From Thinopyrum elongatum (lineage: Eukaryota > Streptophyta > Magnoliopsida > Poales > Poaceae): a stretch of 64,000 bases of DNA. The stretch is taken from assembly GCA_011799875.1 (NCBI GenBank), contig CM022303.1, forward strand, positions 302,482,566 through 302,546,565. The letters run 5' to 3'. The notes under the pieces are model-generated. The model was not told the origin of the DNA and searched no databases. It was given only the letters and a program-made list of their open reading frames with translations. This document shows, piece by piece, positions 42,952 to 55,471 of this stretch (positions are counted from its first letter, which is position 1; every line of letters starts with the position of its first letter). The translations under genes were made by a program, and so were the position numbers.

Positions 42952-44298
42952 ATGGGTAGGAAACGCAAAATAGCAAAAAAATTAGTTGTACCTACTAAGC
43001 CAATGGTTGAAGAACCACCCAAAATCTATCATACTACTGAAGCTTTCTACTTGGATCATCTTCGATCCATTTGTGCTCGTGCTGAAAATCCAACTAGCTT
43101 AGTTGAGGGAAAATCATTAGGTGAGAATGCTTGTTTTGTGAGACACCCTTTATCTCAAAAAGGGAAACTTTTACAGCATCAAATTAATAGTATGCAATGC
43201 TATGCTTGGAATTTATGTGAAATACATGATTTTACTTGTTGTTCTGAAGACCCTAAGAAACACCTTCCTTATCAATGTGAGTTTTAAGATAATGGAATTC
43301 TACCTTCTTATGCTAAGGGTGTTTATAATTACTATGATGTTGAACAAATTGAAGAATTTGTTGCTTTTCAGGATGCTTATGGAATTGCTTTTTTGATTGA
43401 AAAGTATGATACTACTCTTTACGAATCTGAAAATTTGCCATACTTAAATATTGCTATGAAAACTATGCTTCTAATGCTTATATTAATGAGTTTATTGAGA
43501 AAGTCTCCGCTGTCCTAGAAGAGACTAATATTTTGCAGGAGTCTATAGAAGAAGAAATTGATGAAACTGTGAGCTCATTGGATGAAAAAGATGATGAGGA
43601 GAGCGAAGAACAAAAGGAGGAAGAGCGGATTAGCTACCCGTTCCCACCTTCTAATGAGAGTAACCCTCCAACTCATACATTGTTTAATGTCCCTTCATTC
43701 TTACCGAAGGATGAATGCTATGATAATTGCTATGATCCCGTTGATTCTTTTAAAATATCCCTTTTTTGATGAAATTGATGTTTGCTATGCTTGTGGCCAA
43801 GATGCCAATATGAATTATGCTTATGGAGATGAACTTGCTATAGTTCCTTATGTTAAGAATGAAATTGTTGCTATTGCACCCACACATGATAGTCCTATTA
43901 TCTTTTTGAATTCTCCAAACTACACTATATCGGAGAAGTTTGCTCTTATCAAGGATTATATTGATGGGTTGCCTTTTGCCGTTGCACTTGATGATTTTTA
44001 TGAATATAATATGCATGTGCTTGCTGCTCCTACTTGCAATTATTATGGGAGAGGAACTACATCTCCGCCTCTCTATGTTTCCAACACGATAGAATTGCAA
44101 GAAACTGCTTATGCTATGTATTGGCCTTTACTTGATGTGCATGAATTGTTCTTTTATGACATGCCGATGCATAGGAAGAGATTTAGACTTCGTCATTGCA
44201 TGATATATATTGCTTTGTGCTCACTACTAAATGCCAAATCATTGTTAATTAAAATTGGCTTTGATATACCTTGGGATCCGGGTGGATCCATTACTTGA
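42952..44298 (+). pseudogene. R8 orphan ORF, about 430 codons, broken
   Basis: The ORF begins at ATG 42952 (MGRKRKIAKKLVVPTKPMVE, a basic N-terminus). It is open to a TAA at 43285-43287 and then continues in the same frame (ILPSYAKGVYNYYDVEQIEE) to about 43470. A frame change leads to NAYINEFIEKVSAVLEETN and an acidic run (EEEIDETVSSLDEKDDEESE). A second change near 43755 leads into YPFFDEIDVCYACG and the conserved end APTCNYYGRG and FFYDMPMHRKRFRLRH. The end resembles the R9 ORF. No enzyme motif is seen. It may be a gag-like or accessory protein of the family; that is inference. Confidence 0.65.
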
Positions 44299-47236
44299 GC
44301 ACTTTATGCCTAGCTTAATGGCTTTAAAGAAAGCGCTGCCAGGGAGACAACCCGGAAGTTTTAGAGAGTCATTTTATTCTGTTGAGTGCTTTTATAAAGT
44401 TTAAAAACACAAAAATATAGAAGGGAACTTAAAACTTCACAAAAATAAAAGTGAAAGTGAGAAAGACGAGCACCGTGGAAGCGGGAGCTAGCCTTGAACT
44501 TCGTTCATGCCCATGGAAACTTTGTGAATCTTGACTACAGAAACTTTTCAACAAAAATAATTATCCCCATGTACAAATCCATTGTATTATAAAAATAATG
44601 TGCCAAGATTTGCCTTTAGGATGATTAGATTGCTTGTTGGTATGTGCGGTGTAAAAACAGAAACTTTGGCTGTAGTGCACGATTTTACATTTTTTACTAG
44701 AACGTCAAAAGTTTCTGAAACTCTTTGCACAGTATTGCTATAAAAATTGTTTAATTTTTCATAATTTTGGAGTTATAGAAGTATGGTAGATGTTCAGATT
44801 GCTACAGACTATGTTGCTTAAGACAGATTCTGTTTTTGATGCATTGTTTTGCTTGTTTTGATGAAACTATCGATTCTATAGGTGGTATAAGCCATGGAAA
44901 AGTTATAATACAGTAGCTACAATGAAAAAACAAAATATGAATTGGTTTTCAACACTACTTAAAGTAGTTATTTGCTTTATTATACTAACGGATCTTACTG
45001 AGCTTTCTGTTGAGTTTTGTGTGGATGAAGTGATCAAAGATCGAGGAGGTCTCGATATGAGGAGAAGGAGGAGAGGCAAGATCTCAAGCTTGGGGATGCC
45101 CAAGGCACCCCAAGTAAATATCCAAGGATACTCAAGCGTCTAAGCTTGGGATGCCCCGGAAGGCATCCCATCTTTCTTCAACAAGTATCGGTATGTTTTC
45201 GTTCATGTGATATGTGTAAATCTTGGAGCGTCTTTTGCGTTTAGTTTTCATTTTTGTTTTATGCACCATGCTGGTATGAGATAGTCCATGGTTGATTTAT
45301 AGAATGCTCATTGCACTTCACTTATATCTTTTGAGTATGGCTTTATAGAATGCTTCATGTGTTTCACTTATATCATTTGAAGTTTGGATTGCATGTTTCT
45401 CTTCACATAGAAAACCGTTATTTGTAGAATGCTCTTTTGCTTCACTTATACTTATTAGAGCATGGTCATTTGTAGAAAGAATTAAACTCTCATGCTTCAC
45501 TTATATCTATTTAGAGAGTCAACAGGAATTGGTCATTTGCATGGTTAGTCATAAAATCCTACATAAAACTTGTGGATCACTGAATATGATATGTTTGATT
45601 CCTTGCAATAGTTTTGCGATATAGAGATGGAATATTTGGGAGGTACTAGTAAAAGGTTGTTGTTAGTAAGAATATTGGTGTCAAGGTTTGTGATTCCTGA
45701 AGCATGCACGTATAGTCTCTCGTTATGCTATGAAGTTGGAGCATGATTTATTATTGATTGTCTTCCTTATGAGTGGCGGTCGGGGACGAGCGATGGTCTT
45801 TTCCTACCAATCTATCCCCCTAGGGGCATGCGTAGTAGTACTTTGCTTCGAGGGCAAATAAACTTTTGCAATAAGTATATGAGTTCTTTATGACTAATGT
45901 GAGACCATGGATTATACGCACTCTTACCTTTCCACAATTTGCTAGCCTCTATGATACCGTGCATTACCCTTTCTCACCTCGAGATGTGGTGCAAACTTCG
46001 CAGGTGCATCCAAACCCCGTGATATGATATGCTCTATCACACATAAGCCTTATTATATCTTCCTCGAAACAGCCACCATACCTACCTATTATGGCCCTTC
46101 CATAGCCATTCCAAGATATATTGCCATGCAAATTCCACCGCTTCCGTTTTGATGACTTGAGCATTCATTGTCATATTGCTTTGCATGATCGTAAGATAGC
46201 TAGCATGATATTTCCATGGCTTGTCCGTTTTTTATATCGTTGTTATGCTAGATCATTGCACATCCTGGTACACTGCCAGAGGCATTCATATAGAGTCATA
46301 CTTTGTTCTAGGTATCGAGTTGTAATTTTTATTTCTTTTGAGTTATAAGTAAATAGAAGTGTGATGATCATCATTATTCATTATTAGAGCATTGCCCCAG
46401 TGAGGAAAGGATGATGGAGACTATGATTCCCCCACAAGTCGGGATGAGACTCCGGACAAAGAGAGAAAAAAAGAAAAAGAAAAAAGAAAAAACAAAGAAA
46501 AAACAAAGAAAAAAAAAGAGAGAAGGGGCATGCTAATTCCACACTTGTGCTTCAAAGTAGCACCATGTTTTTCATATAGAGAGTCTCCTATGTTGTCACT
46601 TTCATATACTAGTGGGAACTTTTCATTATAGAGTTAGATGCACACCCACTTAGTTTTCATTTTGAGCTTTCATACACTTATAGCTCTTAGTGCATTCGTT
46701 GCATGGCAATCCTTACTCCTCACATTGATATCAATTGATGGGCATCTCCATAGCCCGTTGGTTAGCCGCGTCGATGTGAGACTTTCTTACTTTTTGTCTT
46801 CTCTATATTTACCCCTATCATCCTACTCTATTCCACCTGTAGTGCTACATCCATGGCTCGCGCTCATGTATTGCGTGAGGGTTGAAAAATCTGAAGCGCG
46901 TTAAAAAGTATGAACCAATTGCTCGGCTTGTCATCGGGGTTGTGCATGATAAACACTTTGTGTTAAGAAGACAGAGCATGACAAGACTATATGATTTTGT
47001 AGGGATAGCTTTCTTTAGCTTTGATATTTTGAAAGACACGACTGTTTGTTGGGATGCCTGAGTATTGATGTCTTTATGTCAAATTATATACTATTGCTTT
47101 GAATCACTCGTGTCTTATTATTCATGCCATGATTAGATATATGATCAAGATTATGCTAGGTAGCATTCCACATCAAAAATTATCTTTTTTATCATTTAAC
47201 TACTCGAGGATGAGCAGGAATTAAGCTTGGGGATGC
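44299..47236 (+). other. R8 3' non-coding interior
   Basis: No gene is seen. It contains a degenerate GCTTCACTTATATC repeat set at 45315-45510, the TACCTACCTATTATGGCC block (46079), an A/G-rich tract at 46455-46525 (GAAAAAAGAAAAAACAAAG-type), and the purine tract AAGCTTGGGGATGC just before the LTR. Confidence 0.8.
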
Positions 47237-48766
47237 TGATACATCTCCGTCATATCTATAATTTTTGATTGTTTCATGCCAATATTGTACAACTTTCACA
47301 TATTTTTGGCAACATTTTATATGATTTATTGGACTAACCTATTGATCCAGTGCCCAGTGCCAGTTCCTGTTTGTTGCATATTTTTTGTTTCGCAGAATAT
47401 CCATATCAAACAAAGTCCAAACGCGATAAAATTTTACGGAGAATTATTTTGGAATATATGTGATTTTTGAGAGGTGGAATCAACGCAACGGGGGCCCACA
47501 GCCACCACAAGACACCTGGGCGCGCCAGGAAGCCCAGGCACATGGTGGTGGGTTGTGCCCTCCTCAAACGTCGGTTGGAGCTTTACTTCGAGCGCAAGGA
47601 AGCTTATATCCGGAAAAAAATCGTGTTAAAATCTCAGCGCGATCGGAGTTACGGATCTCCGAGAATATAAGAAATGGTTTTCGGCAAGAAAACAGGAACG
47701 CGAAACAGAAGAGAACAGAGAGAAAGATCCAATCTCGGAGGGGCTCTCGCCCCTCCGCCGCCATGGAGGCCATGGACCAGAGGGGAACCCTTCTCCCATC
47801 TAGGGGGAGGCCAAGGAACAAGAAGGAGGGGGGCTCTCTCCCCCTCTCTCCCGGTGGCGCCGAAACGCCGCCGGGGCAATCATCGTGTGACGGCGATCTA
47901 GGCTAACAACTCCGTCATCTTCACCAACAACTCCATCACCTTCCCCCATCTATATTCAGCGGTCCACTCTCCCGCAACCCGCTGTACCCTCTACTTGAAC
48001 ATGGTGCTTTATGCTTCATACTATTATCCAATGATATGTTGCCATCCTATGATGTCTGAGTAGATTTTTGTTGTCCTATCGGTAATTGGTGAATTGCTAT
48101 GGTTGGCTTAATTTGCTTGTGGTTATGTTGTTGTCCTTTGGTGCCCATCATATGAGCGCGCGTGTGGATCACACAATAGGGTTAGTTGTATGTTGATAGG
48201 ACAATGCATTGGAGGGCAAGGGTAACAACAGCTTTAGCCTCATCATAGAAATTGATACGTACGGGATTGAAGGGGGACCAATATATATCTTAATGCTACG
48301 GTTGGGTGTTTTACCTTAATGAACGTTAGTAGTTGCGGATGCTTGCCAATACTTCCAATCATAAGTGCATAGAATTCCAAGTAAGGGACGACATGCTAGC
48401 AGTGGCCTCTCCCACATAAAAACTTGTTATCGGTCTAGCAACGTAGTCAATTGCTAAGGGACAATTTCGCAAATCCTACCACCACTATTCCACACTCGTT
48501 TTACTAAACTTTATTGTTTCTTTATTTAAACAACACCTAACTTTTATTTTCACGTTCTTTATTATCTTGCAAACCTATCCACACCTACAAAGTACTTCTA
48601 GTTTTATTCTTGTTCTAGGTAAAGCAAACATTAAGTGTGCGTAGAGTTGTATCGTTGGTCGATAGAACTTGAGGGAATATTTGTGTACCTTTAGCTCCTC
48701 GTTGGGTTCGACACTCTTATTTATCGAAAAAGACTACAAATGATCCCCTATACTTGTGGGTTATCA
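47237..48766 (+). mobile_element. R8 3' LTR
   Basis: 1530 bases from TGATACATCTCC to GTGGGTTATCA. It is followed by GGGTG (48767-48771), the right target duplication, and then by the rest of the R5 LTR. Confidence 0.93.
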
Positions 48767-50011
48767 GGGTGCGCCAGGGGGGTAGGCGCGCCCTGATGCC
48801 TTGTGGGCCCCACGTGGCTCCGTTTGACCTAATTCCACCTCCACAAATTCTCTAAATTCAGGAAACCAAGAGCCACCAAAACACTTTTTCCGCCGCCGCA
48901 AGTTTCTGTTCTAACATGATCCCATCTATAGGCCTTTTCCGTTACTCTGCTGGAGGGGAATCGATCACGGAGGGCTTCTACATCATCCTTGTTGCCTTCC
49001 GATCATGCGTGAGTAGTTTACCATAGACCTACGGGTCCATAGCTACTAGCTAGATGGCTTCTTCTCTCTCTTTAATCTACAATACAATGTTCTCCTCAAT
49101 CTTCTTGGAGATGTATCCGAGGTAATCCTCTTTTGCGGTGTGTATGTTCGGATCCGATGAATTGTGGGTTTATGATCAGATTATTCATGAATATTAATTG
49201 AGTCTCTTCTGAACTTTATTATGCATGATTGTTATAACTTTGTATTTCTCGCCAATCTATCGGTTTGGTTTGGCCAGCTAGATTGATTTATCTTGGAATG
49301 GGAGAGGTGCTTTGTGATGGGTTCAATCTTGCGGTGCTCTATATCCCAGTGACATAAAGGGACAAGACACATATTTGTAATGTTGCCATTAAAGATAAAA
49401 CGAAGGGGTTTATTCATATCGATTGGGTTTACTTTGTCTACATCATGTCATCTTGCTTAAGGTGTTACTCTGTTTTATACTTAATACTCTAGATGCATGT
49501 TGGATAGCGGTCGATGAGTGGAGTAATAGTAGTAGATGCAGGCAGGAGTTGGTCTACTTGTCTCACACGTGATGCCTATATACATGATCATTGCCTTGAA
49601 TATCATCATAACTATGCGCTTTTCTATCAATTGCCCAACAGTAATTTGTTCACCCACTGTATGTTATGTGGTCGAGAGAGAAGCCTCTAGTAAAAACTAT
49701 GGCCCTTGGGTCTACTTTTATCATATATAAAAACACAAAAATACCTTTCTGCAATTTTATTTTATTTATTTTATTACCTACCACTACGAGATTTAATCCT
49801 TGCAAATAATCATCGAGGGGATTGACAACCCCCTTGTTTGCGTTGGTTGCAAGTATTTGCTTTTGTGTGTGCAGGTGATGCTAATAAGGTTCTGTGTAGT
49901 TCTCCTACTGGATTGATAACCTTGGTTCTTAACTGAGGGAAATACTTATCTCTACTGTACTGCTTCATCCTCTCCTCTTCGAGGAAATCCCAATGCAGCT
50001 CACAAGTAGCA
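48767..50011 (+). mobile_element. R5 3' LTR, second part
   Basis: It continues the R5 LTR with GGTAGGCGCGCCCTGATGCC, equivalent to 12625 onward in the 5' LTR, and ends CACAAGTAGCA at 50011. CAGAG of the target duplication follows. Confidence 0.92.
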
Positions 50012-50081
50012 CAGAGCAGCTTCCCTTGTCGCCCTTGAGGGGACCATGGGGGCGCTTCGAAGAGCCCGTGTCATTGACCAT
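50012..50081 (-). pseudogene. Transposase_28-like ORF of R4 (start, separated by R5)
   Basis: An ATG at 50079-50081 (minus strand) begins MVNDTGSSKRPHGPLKGDKG and runs into the R5 junction at 50012. Counting the duplicated CAGAG/CGGAG once, 70 bases precede the junction and the codon phase continues exactly into the frame at 12314. The two pieces were therefore one ORF before R5 inserted. The N-terminus, Ser/Lys-rich and followed by an EQLN- or RLQLNRL-type segment, is usual for this family. Confidence 0.75.
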
Positions 50082-50438
50082 TGTTAGAGCTCTCGAAGCT
50101 AGACTTTGGAGAAAGCAAATGGTGCTGAGCAGCGAAAGGGGAAGGTCAGAACACACTTGGTCATGGCTTTGGGCCGGGTACCTATTAAATAAGGCGAACA
50201 AGGGTGACGCTTCAACATTTGGCCGTAAAGGCAGCTCGATTCTCGAGACTGCACGACGCTCGAGACAGCGCATGATGGGACCAGGGCTGAACAAAAGTTA
50301 TATGCTCGAGCCGAAGACTTCGCAGCTGAACTCAAATCATGGATGGGAACTCGCCTATCGAGCCTAAGACTCCTAGCCGAAGTCATGCGACCGAAGAAGA
50401 TTGTCATCCTCGGCATCAAAGACCAGTTCGGGGGATAC
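50012..50438 (+). mobile_element. R4 interior right of R5
   Basis: This continues the R4 sequence of 11049-12319 after the R5 insertion. It contains the start of the antisense Transposase_28-like ORF and, upstream of it, about 350 bases without a recognisable gene. The end is the purine tract AGTTCGGGGGATAC (about 50425-50438) directly before the LTR. Confidence 0.75.
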
Positions 50439-50922
50439 TGATGGTGTCCTGGACAAGGGGGTCCCGGCCTAGCCGGTCTAGTCCATGGGCCGGACTACCA
50501 GCCCATAGAGGAGGTGGGACTCTGGAGCTATCTAACCTTCTTCAACCAAAGAATTGGCATGTACTTCAAGTATATCTGTTAGATTCAACATGTAACCCTA
50601 GATGGCAACCGACCATGTGTAACCCTAGATATCCCTGGTGCCTATATAAACCAGAGGGTATAGTCCGTAGAGGCATTGATTTATTCATTCATCATCATCA
50701 CCATTACCCCTAGGGTTTAGACCACAACTCACGATCTCGAGGTAGATCAACTCTGTACTTTGATACATCCATAATATAAGCAAGAGCATAACATAGGGTT
50801 TTACCTCTTTAAAGAGGGCCTGAACCTGGGTAAAAGCATCATGTCATTTGTCTCTTGTTACCATTGATCTGATCTCACAGCTCAGGCCCCCTACCCGAGG
50901 TCTGCCAGTTTTGACACCAACA
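50439..50922 (+). mobile_element. R4 3' LTR
   Basis: The LTR of 484 bases starts TGATGGTGTCCTGGAC after the purine tract TTCGGGGGATAC and ends TTTTGACACCAACA. It contains TATATAAA at 50643-50650 and a leader with CCCTAGGGTTTAGACC. The arrangement and wording are typical of Triticeae Tat-type LTRs. The following TGTTG (50923-50927) should be the right target duplication; the left one is not in the window because R4's 5' part is missing. Confidence 0.85.
50643..50650 (+). promoter_or_regulatory. TATA box of the R4 LTR
   Basis: TATATAAA followed by CCAGAGGGTATAGTCCGTAG is the expected start of the element transcript, some 200 bases into the LTR. Confidence 0.6.
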
Positions 50923-50967
50923 TGTTGGAATTGTCTTTACAAAGGCTGGTGTCACCAAGCAAGAGCT
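50923..50967 (+). pseudogene. DUF4283-like gene fragment left of R9
   Basis: In the frame that continues on the far side of R9, the bases after the R4 LTR read VGIVFTKAGVTKQEL. R9 is inserted in the codon for the last Leu, with GAGCT duplicated. The part further upstream was separated by R4 and is not in the window. See 63231-63872 for the main part. Confidence 0.6.
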
Positions 50968-52540
50968 TGCTACTTCTTGAGCTTGCGTTGGTTTTTCCCA
51001 TGAAGAGGAAAGGGTGCTGCAGCACAGTAGAGGTAAGTATTTCCCTCAGTTAAGAACCAAGGTATCAATCCAGTAGGAGAAGAACACACAAATCACCAAC
51101 ACCTGCACAAACAATCAAACACTTGCACCCAACGCGGTAAAGGGGTTGTCAATCCCTTCACGATCACTTGCAAAGGTGAGATCTAATAGAGATAGATAAA
51201 CAAAAGATAAAATATTTTTTGGTTTTTCGGTATATAGATCTGAAAATAAAAGATTGCAAAATAGTAGATCGGAAAGTAATATGATGGAAAATAGACCCGG
51301 GGGCCATAGGTTTCACTAGAGGCTTCTCGCATGAAGGCAAATAATATGGTGGGTGCACAAATTACTGTCGAGCAATTGATAGAAAAGCGCAAAGTTATGA
51401 CGATATCCAAGGCAATGATTATGCATATAGGCATCACGTCCGTGTCAAGTAGACCGACTCCTGCCTGCATCTACTACTATTACTCCACACATTGACCGCT
51501 ATCCAGCATGCATCTAGAGTATTAAGTTCATAAAGAACGGAGTAACACTTTAAGTAAGATGACATGATGTAGAGGAATTAACTCAAGCAATATGATGAAA
51601 ACCCCATCTTTTTATCCTCAATGGCAACAATGCAATACGTGTCTTGCTACCCCTACTTTGTCACTGGGTGATATCACGCAAGATTGAACCCAAAGCTAAG
51701 CACCTCTCCCATTGCAAGAAAACCCAATCTAGTTGGCCAAACCAAACCGATAATTCAAAGAGAAATACAAAGATATTAAATCATGCATAAAAGAATTCAG
51801 AAAAGATTCAAATAATATTCATAGATAAGCTAATCATAAATCCACAATTCATCAGATCTCGACAAACACACCACAAAAGAAGATTACATCGGATAGATCT
51901 CCAAGAACATCAAGGAGAACGTTGTATTGAGAATCAAAGAGAGAGAAGAAGCCATCTAGCTACTAGCTATGGACCCGTAGGTCTGAGGTAAACTACTCAC
52001 ACATCATCGGAAGGGCAATGGAGTTGATGTAGAAGCCCTCCGTGATCGATTCCCCCTCCAGGAGGATGCCGGAAAAGGCCCCAAGATGGGATCTCACGGG
52101 AACAGAAGGTTGCAGCGGTGGAAAAGTGTTTTCATGGATGCCTCTGGTGGTTCTTGAATATTTGTGAATATATAGGAGGAAAACCTAGGTCAGGGGAGTC
52201 CCAAGGGGCCCACAAGGTAGGGGGGCGCCCCCCCTAGGGCGCGCCCTCCACCCTTGTCGCCGCCTCGTGGCTCTTCTGACTTGGACTCCAAGTCCCCTGG
52301 GTGTCTTCTAGTCCAAGAAAAATCATCGTGAAGTTTTATTCCGTTTGGACTCCGTTTGGTATTCCTTTTCTGCGAGGCTCGAAAACAAGGAAAAAAACAG
52401 AAATTGGCACTGGGCTCTAGGTTAATAGGTTAGTCCTAACAATAATATAAAATAGCATATTAATTCATATAAAACATCCAAAACAGATAATATAATAGCA
52501 TGGAACAATCAGAAATTATAGATACGTTGGAGAAGTATCA
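50968..52540 (-). mobile_element. R9 3' LTR
   Basis: 1573 bases. On the coding strand it starts TGATACTTCTCCAACG and ends CAAGAAGTAGCA. The purine tract GCTTGGGGATGCT (52541-52553) precedes it. It is close in sequence to the R3 LTR. Confidence 0.94.
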
Positions 52541-55291
52541 AGCATCCCCAAGCTTAATTCCTGCTCGTCCTCGAGTAGGTAAATGATAAAAACAGAATTT
52601 TTGATGTGGAATGCTACCTAACATACTTATCCATGTAATTTCCTTTATTGTGGCATGAATGTTCAGATCCATAAGATTCAAAACAAAAGTTTAATATTGA
52701 CATAAAAACAATAATACTTCAAGCATACTAATAAAGCAATCATGCCTTCTCAAAATAACATGGCCAAAGAAAGTTGTCCCTACAAAATCATATAGTCTGG
52801 CTATGCTCCATCTTCATCACACAAAGTATTCAAATCATGCACAACCCCGATGACAAGCCAAGCAATTGTTTCATACTTTTGATGTTCTCAAACCTTTCAA
52901 CTTTCACGCAAATACATGAGCGTGAGCCATGGACATAGCACTATAGGTGGAATAGAATATGGTGGTTGTGGAGAAGACAAAAAGAAGGAGATAGTCTCAC
53001 ATCAACTAGGTGTATCAACGGGCTATGGAGATGCCCATCAATAGATATCAATGTGAGTGAGTAGGGATTGCCATGCAACGGATGCACTAGAGCTATAAGT
53101 GTATGAAAGCTCAAAAAGAAACTAAGTGGGTGTGCATCCAACTCGCTTGCTCATGAAGACCTAGGGCAATTTGAGGAAGACCATCATTGGAATATACAAG
53201 CCAAGTTCTATACTGAAAAATTCCCACTAGTATATGAAAGTGACAACATAGGAGACTCTCTATCATGAAGATCATGGTGCTACTTTGAAGCACAAGTGTG
53301 GAAAAAGGATAGTAACATTGCCCCTTCTCTCTTTTCTCTCATTTTTTTATTTTTTTATTTTGGTGGGCTTCTTTGGCCTCTCTTTTTTTTGTGGGCTTCA
53401 TTGGCCTCTTTTTTTTGTAAAGTCCGGAGACTCATCCCAACTTGTGAGGGAATCATAGCTTCCATCATATTTTCCTCACATGGGACAATGCTCTAATAAT
53501 TAAGATCATCACACTTTTATTTACTTACAACTCGATAATTAGAACAAAATATGAATCTATATGAATGCCTTCGGTGGTGTACCGGGATGTGCAATGACTC
53601 AAGAGTGACATGTATAAATATGAAAAGGTGGCCTTGCCACAAACACGATGTCAACTACATGATCATGCAAAGCAATATGACAATGATGGAGCGTGTCATA
53701 ATAAAATGGAACGGTGGAAAGTTGCATGGCAATATATCTCGGAATGGCTATGGAAATGCCATAATAGGTAGGTATGGTGGCTGTTTTGAGGAAGGTAAAG
53801 GGGTAGGTGTATGGCACCGGCGAAAGTTGCGCGGCACTAGAGAGGCTAGCAATGGTGGAAGGGTGAGAGTGCGTATAATCCATGGACTCAACATTAGTCA
53901 TAAAGAACTCACATACTTATTGCAAAAATCTATTAGTCATTGAAACGAAGTACTACGCGCATGCTCCTAGGGGGATAGATTGGTAGGAAAAGACCATCGC
54001 TCGTCCCCGACCGCCACTCATAAGGAAGACAATCAATAAATAAATCATGCTCTGACTTCATCACATAACGGTTCACCATACGTGCATGCTACGGGAATCA
54101 CAAACTTTAACACAAGTATTTCTACAATCCACAATTACTCACTAGCATGACTCTAATATCACCATCTTTATATCTCAAAACAATCATAAGGAATCAAACT
54201 TCACATAGTATTCAATGCACTTTATATGAAAGTTTTTATTATATCCCTCTTGGATGCCTATCATATTAGGACTAAATTTATAACCAAAGCAAATTACCAT
54301 GCTGTTTAGAAAGAATCTCAAAATAATATAAGTGAAGCATGAGAGTTCAACAATTTCTATAAAATAAAACCACCGCCGTGCTCTAAAAAGATATAAGTGA
54401 AGCACTAGAGCAAAATTGCCTAGCTCAAAAGATATAAGTGAAGCACATAGAGTATTCTAATAAATCACGATTCATGCGTGTCCCTCTCAAAAGGTGTGTA
54501 CAGCAAGGATGATTGTGGAAAACTAAAAAGCAAAGACTCATATCATACAAGACGCTCCAAGCAAAACACATATCATGTGGTGAATAAAAATATAGCCTCA
54601 AGTAAGTTTACCGATAGAAGAAAACGAAAGAGGGGATGCCTTCCGGGGCATCCCCAAGATTAGGATATTGGTTGTCCTTGAATATTACCTTGCTCTTGCC
54701 ACTTCTTATTCCATAGTCCATCAAATCTTTACCCAAAACTTGAAAACTTCGCAACACAAAACTCAACAGAAAACTCGTCGGATCCGTTAGTACAAGAAAA
54801 TAAAATCACCACTTTTGGTACTGTTATGAACTCATTCTTTATTTATATTGGTGTAATATATACTGTATTCCAACTTCTCCATGGTTCATACCCCCCGATA
54901 CTAACCATAGATTCATCAAAATAAGCAAACAACACAAAGAAAACAGAATCTGTCAAAAACAGAATAGTATGTGAAGATCCGAATTGTTCTAGTACTTATG
55001 TAACTCTAAACATTCTGAAAAATTAGGAAAACATAGACAATTTTTATATCAATCCTGTGTAAAAACTTCAGGGTTTTTCAACACTCCAGTGAATTACTAA
55101 AATTCTGTGACTGGACGCAAAAGTTTCTGTTTTTCAGCAAGATCAAATCAACTATCACCGTAAGCCATCCCAAAGGTCTTACTTGGCACAAACACTAATT
55201 AAAACACCAAAACACATCTAACCAGAGGCTACATGAAAGTTTTATTAAAAAACAGAAAGGAAAAATATAGGGTTGTCTCCCAACAAGCGCT
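52541..55291 (-). other. R9 non-coding interior left of M1
   Basis: No gene is seen. It is the reverse-complement counterpart of the 3' interiors of R3, R5 and R8: purine tract, AG-rich run (53330-53420 as CT on the plus strand), the TATGGCATT block (53745-53775), and the AAGATATAAGTGAAGCA repeats at 54325-54445. Near 55270-55290 the GTTGTCTCCCAACAAGCGC hallmark that follows the ORF is reached. Confidence 0.8.
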
Positions 55292-55300
55292 TTTCTTTAA

Positions 55301-55471
55301 GGGATTTTTATTTCTGTGCCCCTGGTACGTTCGTTGTACTCATTCATCCCCACGCTCTTAACTTTTGCTCACTTTTCCCCACTCCCTTGCCCGAAACCCT
55401 CAGAATAGGTTACAATGGATGTTGCCATTGGGTCAATGCCTTTGACCGTTAACTCTGACGAGTGGGGCCGC
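55301..55471 (+). repeat. M1 left terminal inverted repeat
   Basis: It starts GGGATTTTTATTTCTGTGCC and pairs with the reverse complement of 60344-60515. Shared blocks are ACTCATTCATCCCC, TTTTCCCCACTCCCTTGCCC and TTGACCGTTAACTCTGACGA. The last 30 bases (55441-55470) are repeated at 55489-55518, a duplication absent at the right end. Confidence 0.9.

Larger units (their letters stand above)
41293..48766 (+). mobile_element. R8: non-autonomous gypsy-like element nested in R5 3' LTR
   Basis: R8 has two 1.53-kb LTRs (41293-42830 and 47237-48766) in direct orientation, a primer-binding site at 42842-42859, one broken ORF of about 430 codons (42952-44298), and a gene-free 3' interior. It is flanked by GGGCG and GGGTG, a 5-bp duplication with one C/T change. 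The LTR begins TGATACGTCTCC like R5 but then diverges (TTTCATGCCAATATT, ending GTGGGTTATCA), so it is a sister family. No enzymes are encoded. Confidence 0.93.
12320..50011 (+). mobile_element. R5: non-autonomous Sabrina-like gypsy element with nested insertions
   Basis: R5 is bounded by CGGAG (12315-12319) and CAGAG (50012-50016), a 5-bp target duplication with one G/A change. Its order is 5' LTR (12320-13117 and 36657-37415), primer-binding site (37427-37444), one ORF (37618-38268), a non-coding interior, and 3' LTR (40997-41292 and 48767-50011). Without R6 (with R7) and R8 it is about 6.7 kb. It encodes no protease, reverse transcriptase or integrase, so mobility would have depended on another element. 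It is inserted in the antisense ORF of R4. Confidence 0.93.

Noticed and set aside
46455..46525. A/G-rich tract as a possible polyadenylation tail of a LINE or SINE
   Set aside because: The same tract occurs at the equivalent place in R3, R5 and R9, so it is part of the LTR-element interior.
50439..50922. R4 LTR considered as a solo LTR
   Set aside because: It has a purine tract and R4 interior sequence with an antisense ORF directly upstream, so it is the 3' LTR of a truncated element.
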